64,000 nucleotides of DNA from Adelphocoris suturalis (taxonomy: Eukaryota; Arthropoda; Insecta; Hemiptera; Miridae). The position numbers and the translations under genes are program-made. The DNA lies in assembly GCA_030762985.1 (NCBI GenBank), contig CM061046.1:75560785-75624784 (forward strand), written 5' to 3'. Below, piece by piece: positions 46,575 through 56,100 of this stretch. The first letter of the stretch is position 1. Every line of letters begins with the position of its first letter. The notes under the pieces were generated by a model, which was given only the letters and a program-made list of their open reading frames with translations, had not been told where the DNA came from and did not search any database.

Positions 46575-46985
46575 TTTGGTTTGTTATTTCCAATAATAAG
46601 CCTATGTGATCGTATAGCAAAAAAATTTTATAACCCCCCCTCAAACTTTGTCACTTTACGTTTCAAGGTGCGTAGAATCCAAATTTTAAATGTCCGTCCG
46701 CCGTCCGGGCCATAAAAGGCCTAAGAATTGACTTTAAAAACCCGTTCTTTCGCACATAGACTCCATTTGGGGTCTTGTTGGTCCTAACGTTTAACCATCC
46801 CGATCGCTTTACTCGCATAGATGCTATGGGCCAAAAACGGGCGAACATGTGTCTTTTTCGAGCTTTGAGTGTTAGACTTACGCACGAGCGCACGACTGGC
46901 ACGCTTGGCAGGGGGTCACGGTGGGTGGTGAGGGGGGTGAGCGGGAGGTGGAGTGAGAGGAAGAACAGAGGTAGATACTAGAAAA
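46575..46985 (-). repeat. Dispersed repeat copy 3 and HINE empty site
   Basis: Reverse-complement copy of the 430-bp family (TCCAATAATAAGCCTATGTG ... CTTGGCAGGGGGTCACGGTG). Its right edge continues into TAGATACTAGAAAAGAGACTGG, which corresponds to the flanks of HINE copy 4 without the insertion. Confidence 0.8.
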
Positions 46986-49240
46986 GAGACTGGCGAAATC
47001 CCTAGAGCATGCTGATTCAGAAATAATAAACCATTATGTAATAATTTGCAGCGTTTTTATTTTAAAAGACAAAATTGTTTTCGACTTCTATCACGAACGG
47101 AAAGCTTCCCTACCTTCCGTAGTGAGGTAGCAAAACAAAAACTTTCGAAATAAGCATTTTAATTGCACGGATATGACAAAGCCTCTTAGCACTTGTTTAT
47201 TGGTTTATCAGAAGAAACCCGTCGTTGTTAGTGAATGGGCGACCTACTGACTAAGGTTTTTGACGGAACAAACTGTCAAAAGATTGCAACGTAGGTATGC
47301 CCACAATTTTATAAAAGTTATCGGCTTTACGTAACTTTGAGCAAACATGACTGCTTTTTTTAAACGCCGGACACTTCGTGATAGTGTCGTGTCTTCCTCT
47401 GCCTCGTATCGCCTTGTAGCTATCTGACTTCCATTCGACATCGTGTCTTTTAAGTTAACGTGTGTAGATGACATAATGATTTTAGATATTGTGATTTTTC
47501 CTCGATTTAAGAGCTGAAATTGTATGAGAAGGATCATCTATCGATCCTGGTTATTCTAAATTGCCTACTCTAATTATGGTTAATTATTTTCTATTCTATT
47601 TCATATTATTATACTTTTTTTTTTACATTTCGCCATACCACCGCAACGTTGTGTCACGTGAATCGATTACGAAATCGATTTACTCTGAATGTTCTCTAAT
47701 GCTTTTGACGTAAAACCAATCTTTGCAAGGTAGCTTGCTCATTTTTCACCCTACACAAATGGTTCACCATTCATTGGAAAACTCTATTATCACGTCACAC
47801 CACATCTCAACTTCCTTCACAGAGATCCCGGCTGGTCATCCTTTCAGCATGGAATATGCTTTAGCCTTGAGCTAACTGCCCGAAAACGTTACACGAGATG
47901 GGTGACGCGGAAGTGTCACGAAATTTTCTTATGATTTTCAAGTGTATTTTTACTAAGGGATTGATTACTTGTGGTAATGAATTTTAGAGATGCGAGTTTG
48001 CGAGCATCCAGACCACCAAACTATACACAGCGAACTGATCTATTTTACCAACTAATCTATATTTTACTTTAAGATTTTTGAAGAGAGACGAGTTATTTTT
48101 GACGATTTGACTGCGGAGAACTAGAAAAACGTGTGATTTGATGAAAAAGAGATAAGGTAACAGAGCGGTAAGAAGTGAACTGGGGAAGTTCACAACTCAC
48201 TTAAGTTAGCGGAACCAATATGGCGGAATGACAAAAAAAATATGCCCGACTACACTTACACAAATATGTACAAAAATACACAAATTATAATAATAAACGA
48301 GTTCCACTATCTGCTTTACAAGTAGATACCATGTTACATGGATGAGTATGTCTTTGATTGGGGATTTCATAACGGTTGTCCTCGAGAGTTGTAAACAAAT
48401 CCTTTAACTTTAAACAAATCCCTGGGCCGCATCCCGACTAATTCCAACAAAACAACGGTTTACTTATAGAAATGTTGAAATTTGAAAATAACTGTGGAGA
48501 GAAGCCACTACAATGAGTTGTTGTTAATAGTCGACTGTTATCAAGAGGATGAACCTATGGAGTGGAGTAAATGATGCTATTGCTTTACGTTAAAAATATT
48601 GTAACCGGCTTATTAAAATTGTTTATAGTCCAAACAACTTAGTTTAGGAATGTAGCCAGGTACGTAAGGAGGGGGAAATTGGTAGCTTGAGATGTGAAAA
48701 TTTATCACATAAATCAAGCGCTTTCCAACGAGTGGAGAACGATTTCTGTGCGATGAAAACTGCGGAAGTACAACCTAGCAACGGCTGGGTTGTACGTGAA
48801 AAACACTGAAATTGTGACACAAATTTTGCGTGACGGAAATTTTTGGTTCCCCCCCCCCCCCCCCAGAGCAAAGACATATCCATGTCAATAATTATAATAA
48901 TAAATAACTAGAGGCCTGTTAGGGCTTAACAGTAGTACCTAACAGGAACCCAGCACCTTATAGTCACGATATAAGTCCTACCTATTTGCGGCGTTATGTG
49001 ACCTGGTGCAAAGCTAAGGCGATGTTAATAAATGATTAAAAAAGAGGAAATAAAGATCAAAATGCAATTAATGTAATAAAATAAATACCACCAGTTGAGG
49101 TGGTCCTCGCCACTCAGCTGATCAGAAAAGACCCCATCACTTCAGTCTTCTCTTAATGTCCCAGAGAGTCTTCCTATCAAATTTCAACTTCCTACAGTGA
49201 ACAGGAAAGAATTTAGCTCATTCAGCTGATCAGAAAATAC
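46986..49240. other. No gene recognised
   Basis: Includes an inverted unit of the 9714/11247 family (about 47950-48060), a C run (about 48850-48864), and an inverted unit of the 110-bp family at about 49100-49240. Open frames at 47244-47537 and 48644-48883 lack recognisable domains. Confidence 0.4.
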
Positions 49241-49318
49241 CCCATCACTACCTACGTTTCTTACTTACCGACACTTTTGCAACAAACTTGGGGCCGTGCT
49301 GATTCGGAATTATATATA

Positions 49319-50289
49319 GCATTTCCAAATTGAGTTAAACTTTTTCCATTTAGGTTTAGTTCTTTTCCATTTAGGTTTAAACCTTTTCCACTTAGGTTTA
49401 GACCTTTTCCATTTAGATTTAAACCTTTTCCATTTGGATTCAGACCTTTTTCATTTAGATTTAAACCTTTTCCATTTAGATTTAAACCTTTTCCATTTAG
49501 ATATAAACCTTTTCCATTTGGATTTAAACTCTATCAAAACGTCAGTAGTTAGCCCCATCATAGTAAGTAAGTGCCTACCTACTAAAATTTCATTAGGCTA
49601 GAAGTAAAAAAAAAAAGGAAACGGTAAGAGAAAATACGCATTTTTGAAAGCTTGTTATGAATCGGAAATCTCGGTAATGGATAAGGAGCCGAAGGCGTTT
49701 GGTTGAGAAGGATTTGTTAATTTATAACTTCCGTTCATGAGAAATTCTTGTGTTCTTGTATTCAAAAAACATGTGTTCATTATTATATATATTACATTTC
49801 TGTGCATAAAAAAACACTTGCATGATTTAATTTTCAAGTTGTGGCATAATAACGTGGGGTTAGAGGTAAAAGTACTGAAGAGTTAAATTCATATTGTGCG
49901 AAAATCAAATTAAAATTTCAAAAGTTAGTTTGGTAAATATGATAATAAATTATTTTCTTAGGTTGGATACATAGTTTGATGATATTGATCACCAATAATA
50001 ACAACAGTTAAATAATCATAATATTCTGCATTTGATTTTCCCACGTGTTGAATTTGTGACTTCGGTACTTTTACCTCTAACTCCACGATAATTTCCTGAG
50101 TTTAAATCCAAATGGAAAAGGTTTAAATCTAAGTGGAAAAGGTCTAAATCTAAATGGAAAAGGTTTAAATCTAAATGGAAAAGGTCTAAACCTAAATGGA
50201 AAAGGTTTAAACCAAAATGAAAAAGGACTAAACCTAAATGGAAAAGGACTAAACCTAAATGGAAAGAGTTTAACTCAATTCGGAAATGC
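49319..50289. mobile_element. Foldback-type element: inverted ends made of about 20-bp tandem repeats
   Basis: Left end GCATTTCCAAATTGAGTTAA and right end TTAACTCAATTCGGAAATGC are inverted. Each is followed inward by about ten degenerate copies of a 20-21-bp unit (TTTAAACCTTTTCCATTTAG on the left to about 49530; its complement on the right, about 50098-50280). A unique centre of about 560 bp lies between. TATATA flanks both sides (49313-49318, 50290-50295). Tandemly repeated inverted termini are the hallmark of foldback (FB/Galileo-type) elements. No transposase is present. Confidence 0.8.
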
Positions 50290-50526
50290 TATATAAAGAC
50301 CGTTCGGAATTATATATTTATAAAGTCTCAGAAATAACTCTCTTAGATATTAGTAACTGTGGTGAAATCCACCACCCCTTTTCAACAGCCCTTTTCAGGG
50401 CTACCAAAAGGAGGTAGGCACACCACAAAAATATTTACAAGACGTCGAAGTACAACTCCGTCAAACAAAATATTTCACCGGAGAGAAAATACTAAATTCT
50501 CTCCCAAAAGTGAAATATTAAAGATT

Positions 50527-50769
50527 AACACGCAAGGCGACCTCCCCAAACATTTACTGGGCGAGAGAGATGCGACAAACATCTCGAGACAGGTCGCCTT
50601 GAACGAGAACACACAAGGCAACCTCCCCGAACATTTACTGGGCGAGAGAGATGCGACAAACATCTCGAGACAGGTTGCCTTGAACGAGAACACGCAAGGC
50701 GACCTCCCCAAACATTTACTGGGCGAGATAGATGCGACGAAAAGTTCGAAACAAGTCGCCTTAGGAAAA
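50527..50769 (+). repeat. Three 81-bp hairpin repeats in U3 (5' LTR)
   Basis: Units start at 50527, 50608 and 50689. Each has an outer inverted pair: unit 1 CAAGGCGACCT/AGGTCGCCTTG, unit 2 CAAGGCAACCT/AGGTTGCCTTG, unit 3 CAAGGCGACCT/AAGTCGCCTTA. Unit 2 shows a compensatory G-C to A-T change. Units 1 and 2 also contain an inner AGATG...CATCT pair. All three stay in one open frame (27 codons each). The same array is at 57248-57490 in the 3' LTR. Confidence 0.9.
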
Positions 50770-51009
50770 CTCAAGGTCGTTCAGCCACCCTCGGGACCCC
50801 GTCAAAGCAACGGACGCAGAGAAACCACCTCGAAAAAACCAACTCAGCTATCGTATGCCCAAATACTGGGAAAACACTATGCGAACCAATGAGATTGCAC
50901 AGTCGAATTTACGAAATTGAGCGAGCCAATCCGAAGCTAGTTTGATCGTACCAAATTAGTTGACGAAACTAATTTGCATACTAACCATAAAGTGGACACC
51001 ACTTTTTGT

Positions 51010-51044
51010 TATAAATACCTCGTTCAGAGCCTGGCAAATCATTC
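51010..51044 (+). promoter_or_regulatory. Predicted core promoter of the LTR element
   Basis: TATAAATA at 51010-51017 is followed 31 bp later by TCATTC (51039-51044), a good match to the arthropod initiator TCAKTY. Transcription would start at about 51041 and define the start of R. The identical sequence lies at 57731-57765 in the 3' LTR. Confidence 0.65.
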
Positions 51045-51554
51045 CACTCTCCGCTCTCGACGACGACACCTCCGAAGTACGAAGAATTCTACACGCTCTA
51101 CGCTGACGAACCTTCTGAATTGCGAGTTCATCTCAAGAACGGCTTCCCACTGCTTTCTACAAGCCAGACCTTCTCTCCTCACAGATTTCGCATTGGCATC
51201 TACGAGTCCAGTGATTATTCATCCTGCTCATTGCCCAACGTAGATCTCCTGGTAGGACGCCACCCGGTACTTCTATCGATATTCTCTTTAGACAGTACGC
51301 CCGAGGGACGTTTCCGAGCCGTGTCACCCGGACTACACAGCCTTCAGCTCGTAGTCGACCGCTGGGGCGCGCCGGTAAATTACTCAGCTCCTACGCTCTA
51401 ATTTACCGTCTACGGAAGTCTTTTTCAAGACTGCGAGGTAGGACCCTGCCGTCTGAGCATTGGAAAGACGCTCCGGCAAGCGAGTCCACTTCCAAAACCC
51501 TCTATTTTTCACACGTAGAGGCATCGAAACGAGCCAAAAACTCGATCAAATTCG

Positions 51555-53186
51555 ATGGAACGTCAGCCTTCTTACTTCCCCTTGCGGGGGAAGGAGGAAG
51601 GCGGCAAGACCGGGGCGAGTGACCAACGTAGTGCGCCCTACCGGCCACCCGGTGAGTCCGCTGAACCAACCATCAGCGCAAGGCGCGACCCACACGTCCG
51701 GATCGCCTTCTCGCCCGACGTATTCGTTCGAGAAACTGTCGAACAAGACTCACCTACACAAAAGATCGAGCAAACCTTTCAGACTCGCTCTGAAGCCGAT
51801 CTTTTCGATTCGACCAAGCTGTCCGATTACCCACGATACCCGACGCAGGCTTACACGGTCGATCCGAGTGTCAAATACACTCCAAATGCACAAAAAGCAG
51901 AGGATACTTTTCAGTACCTCAACCAAGCTCAGTATATTCCCCTTGCAGATGTAAATCTAAGGCCGGAATATTACAAAACGGCTCAGTACGAAACTGATCG
52001 AACCCAGCACTCGGTTCACGAGCCTAGCGCTCCGCGCGGCTGCGACACGGACTATCCACCCTTCCGGCCCGCGAAATCAGTTGACCTTGGCGGCTCCGCC
52101 CGCATTCCTCGCGGGGGTGACCTAGAAACCAACCCGCATAATCGGAATATAAATGTCCGACTTGGTTTACCAACGTCAAGTCAAACCTATATAAATCCAC
52201 TACAAATGGTGACCCCGCCTTTGAACAGGCTCAACACGGAGCATTTCGTTCCCTCTTATGAAGCTAGTGGATTTCAGGGAACCACTGCGGGCGTGCGACC
52301 CCCTCCGGGCCTCTACGCCCCACATCTCACGCAACATCCCTCTACAAACAGTGGTTTTCAAGCACTTTTAGAGGAGATGGGAGATTATCAAAAACCAGTC
52401 TTCCAAAAGAAGAATATTGATCGTGCACTCGCCGAGTTCGATCAATACTGCGTGAGAAAACACATGAGAACGCAAAACGAATGTTTCTCAGCTATATACA
52501 AGTGGGTACCAGAGGAAATGAGGGAAGCTATCGACTCAGCTTACCTCACAGCACCTCACGCACCCTACGAAGAGGCCAAACAGCGCCTCCTACGAGAATA
52601 TGGGTTGTCTTTACAGGACAGGCTCCTCGCACTCGAGGACCCCGCATCTCTCGCCAGAAAACCCAGCACCAAGTACCACGAAATGTACTCGAAAGCTGTT
52701 GGGTACTTTTCGGAAGCTCTCATCACTCAAAAGTGGATTGAGACTCTTCCCATCGAAGCACGAGGTATGGTCGCAGCTCAGCCTACCACGACCTCCCGGC
52801 TCGACCTAGCTGATACGCTACACGCGTACAGAGCAGAGAATACTTCTCTGAACATACGAGGAGTTGAATCTACTCCGAAACCCATAAATACTGGTTTCAA
52901 AAAGGCCCTCTCGAAACAAGCTGAGTTCAAACACCAACCAGTGGAGAGTAAACCTCACAAACCGATGGCCTACGTCTGTCGAAACCACGTACGTTTCGGT
53001 AACGAAACTCGCAAATGTGCAGACCCAGAACACTGCACTTGGAAGACAAACACTGCTTCCAAAACTAGCAAAAAGGCTGCGACTATAAGCCAACCTAAAA
53101 CCCGGGTTTCTACCGAAAATACTCAGCAGTCGGTACAAGAAAGTACCATTCCAACCTCCGACACAGAGAGTTCGGAAAACGAATAA
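51555..53186 (+). CDS. gag: Gag of the CsRn1-type element, starting inside the LTR
   Basis: Structural capsid/nucleocapsid polyprotein, 543 codons. The chosen ATG (51555) is the first in the predicted transcript: I found no ATG between 51041 and 51554. Residues 1-217 are encoded by R/U5, are polar and Y/P/Q-rich, and match nothing I know. Residue 218 (ATG at 52206) overlaps the primer-binding site and could be a second start. The capsid-like helical region spans about residues 275-435 (RALAEFDQYCVRKH, EEAKQRLLREYGLS, WIETLP). A zinc motif C-x2-H-x9-C-x5-C (CRNHVRFG...CADPEHC) lies near residue 475, the CHCC type of CsRn1. The frame ends TAA at 53184. Confidence 0.87.
   Translation: MERQPSYFPLRGKEEGGKTGASDQRSAPYRPPGESAEPTISARRDPHVRIAFSPDVFVRETVEQDSPTQKIEQTFQTRSEADLFDSTKLSDYPRYPTQAYTVDPSVKYTPNAQKAEDTFQYLNQAQYIPLADVNLRPEYYKTAQYETDRTQHSVHEPSAPRGCDTDYPPFRPAKSVDLGGSARIPRGGDLETNPHNRNINVRLGLPTSSQTYINPLQMVTPPLNRLNTEHFVPSYEASGFQGTTAGVRPPPGLYAPHLTQHPSTNSGFQALLEEMGDYQKPVFQKKNIDRALAEFDQYCVRKHMRTQNECFSAIYKWVPEEMREAIDSAYLTAPHAPYEEAKQRLLREYGLSLQDRLLALEDPASLARKPSTKYHEMYSKAVGYFSEALITQKWIETLPIEARGMVAAQPTTTSRLDLADTLHAYRAENTSLNIRGVESTPKPINTGFKKALSKQAEFKHQPVESKPHKPMAYVCRNHVRFGNETRKCADPEHCTWKTNTASKTSKKAATISQPKTRVSTENTQQSVQESTIPTSDTESSENE
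52207..52217 (+). other. Primer-binding site, tRNA-Trp type
   Basis: TGGTGACCCCG starts two bases after the LTR and is complementary to a tRNA ending CGGGGTCACCA, as in tRNA-Trp used by CsRn1-clade elements. It lies inside the gag reading frame (codons ATG GTG ACC CCG). Confidence 0.85.
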
Positions 53187-56100
53187 CTGCCAGCGTATCT
53201 GAGCCTATACGCCGGCAGTCTACTGAGTATAAAAGGCTTTTTTTCAAGTGCAAACTAAATGGCACTGAATTTCTCATTGACACGGGAGCAGAAGTGAACA
53301 TTCTGCCCCACAATGTCACAAAAAAATTGGGCTTGAAAATTCTCAAGTCCAACGTTAAGCTCACAGCAGCTAACGGAGCCCCTATCGATACACTAGGGCG
53401 AGCTGACACAACAATTAACATCGGCCTCGGGGACATGACCACCGAGTTTATGATCACGAAAGTTGATCTAGCGATCCTAGGTATCCCATTCCTCGAATCT
53501 TGGGATATCGGAATACGGGTCAAACACAAGTACATTTATAAAGATAAAATGAAGTGCTATGCCGATCAAAAAATAGCTGCAGTCATGAACAAAAAGTTCA
53601 CTGACGAACAAATTGCAGCTACTATCCCTCACCGTGACAATACACCTCAACCAGAGGACGTGCAGATCACGGAGGACGAAAACATTCGCTCTATCATTAA
53701 CAAATACAATGATAAAATGAGCAAAATTAATGGTAAATGGAAAAACAACGGGGTTTACCACCGTATAACCACGGAGGGAACCCCAGTACACTTCCGAGCT
53801 AGACCCATGGCAGGTGAGAAACGGGCTCAAGTCAAAAAGACTTTTGACGAAATGCTTTCAGAAGGCATAATTGCACCATCGGATTCCGAATGGGCATCTC
53901 CGTTACACTGTGTGCCAAAAAAGGACGGGTCATGGAGAATCACCGGCGATTACCGTTTCCTCAACGCGAAAACGAAGAAAGACGCCTACCCTCCTCCTCA
54001 CATTCGCTCGTTCCAAGCGAATTTACATGATACGCAAATCTATTCAACAATAGATTTAAAATCAGCGTATTATCATATCCCGATGCACCCAGATGACGCT
54101 CATAAAACTGCGATTATTACACCTTTCGGTCTTTATGAGTTTAAGAAAATGAGCATGGGTTTAGCCGGAGCGGCTCAAACATGGCAAAGATACATGGACA
54201 GCATCATGCGAAAATTTGATTTCGCATTTGTCTATCTAGATGACATCCTGGTGGCTTCGAAGAATTATAACGAACACATGAACCACCTACAACGAATTTT
54301 TGACAAACTAGGGGAACACGGACTTCGAGTAGGTTTTGATAAATGCGTTTTTTCGAAACCTACCGTCGATTTCCTAGGTTTCACTATCTCGAAGGAAGGA
54401 ATAATTCCTAAACGAGACAAAATAGAAGCCATAGAACAATTTCCTAGGCCAGTGGACGTACGAAGTCTACGCAGATTCCTAGGTATGTGTGGTTTCTACC
54501 GAGCATGCTCAAGCAAATTCGCTCACACGGCACAACCTCTGTATGACTCCATTCAGTCAAACAAAAAGAATGACAGAACACCTATCGAATGGACATCAGA
54601 GAGAGAAAAAGCTTTCAACAGCTTAAAGCAAGCAATGATCAAAGCAACATTGCATAACATTGCTCACCCACACCCTACGGCGGAGTGGAGATTGGTCTGT
54701 GACGCGTCCGACACACACATCGGAGCGGCACTAGAACAAGAAATTACAGACAAACATGGCTCGAAATCGTACCAACCATTGGGATTTTTCAGCAAAGAGA
54801 TTCCAGAACAATGGAAAAACAAAGCATCTTTCGACAAGGAAATGTTCGCCGTTTACCAAGCGTGCATTCACTGGCACAACGACTTGGACGGCAGATCCTT
54901 CCATATTTGTTCGGATCACAAGCCTCTGCTAGGCACGATGCTTAAAAAGAATGCTCATTTTTCTAAAATGAGATTAAGATGGCTAACATACATCTCTCAA
55001 ATGACGAGTGACATTCGTCATATTTCAGGAGAGAGCAACGTCGTCGCCGACGCACTCTCCAGACCCTTCGATCCGGTCGAAATTCAAACGAAATCGATTT
55101 CAACACAGACGGACGAGGGTCCACCCATAGCTGAAATTTCGAAAATTACGGCTGCAATAGAATGCAACCTTCTACTACACATTTCAAATTCACAAATTCG
55201 CTCTCCCCCTACCGCGGAGGACAAATTGAAACTCACACGAGTTGAATTCTCTCAAGGAGAAATTTGGTGTAACCTAGACCTAGGACACCCTAGACCTTAT
55301 ATTCCAAACGAAATAAGGGAAGAAATAATAAGCCAAATTCACAATTTGGGACACCCAGGTATACACTCTACAGTGTATAAAGTTAAACAACGATATTTTT
55401 GGCACGGACTACGTGCAGATGTCTCAAACTGGGTTCGAGCATGCGAAACTTGCCAACGAGCAAAAATCACGCGCTCCGTGAAGCTCCCTTACTCCGAATT
55501 TGAAACGGCAAACAAATTTTCACACGTACACGTGGATATTACCGGACCTTTACCTTTAGCAAAAGGAGGGAAACGTTACATTTTGATGATGGTTGATAGA
55601 GCAACGGGTTGGCTAGAGGCGGTCCCTCTCAACAACATCGAAACAACCACAATCACAAATGCATTTATCAATATTTGGGTAGCTTCAAAGGGCGTACCTA
55701 AATACATTACAAGTGATCAGGGCACCCAATTTGAATCAGATCTGTTCAATTCCATTATGGAACGTCTCGGAGTAAAACATACTCACACGTTACCATACAA
55801 ACCATCAACAAACGGTATGGTAGAACGCAGAAACAGATCTTTGAAAGAAGCTCTCAAAGCTCAGAACGAAAATTGGCTCGATGCACTTCCCAAAGTTCTA
55901 CTCGCCATGCGTACGGCAGTAGACCCGGCGACTGAAACTACGCCTTTCCAAAAAGTTTACGGGATTGACGTACCTCTCCCAGGAGACATTTTCGTAACTT
56001 CTACGAACCTTTCGGAACCTCTTTTCTTCCGACCTACGCATATTAAACATAATAACACAAAATATGCCGTAAACATGCCCAAAAACTTGGATACATGTAC

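Larger units (their letters stand above)
50358..52204 (+). repeat. 5' LTR, 1847 bp
   Basis: Begins TGTGGTGAAATCC and ends AATCCACTACA. The layout I infer is U3 50358-51040, R and U5 51041-52204 (the R/U5 border is not determined). U3 contains three 81-bp hairpin repeats and a frame open for 177 codons. The predicted TATA box is at 51010 and initiator at 51039-51044. R/U5 carries the first 217 codons of the gag frame. It is much longer than most Ty3 LTRs. Confidence 0.93.

Noticed and set aside
50475..50774. Minus-strand 99-codon frame with three repeats in the LTR (also at 57196-57495)
   Set aside because: Shadow of the 81-bp repeats, whose length is a multiple of three, so several frames stay open.
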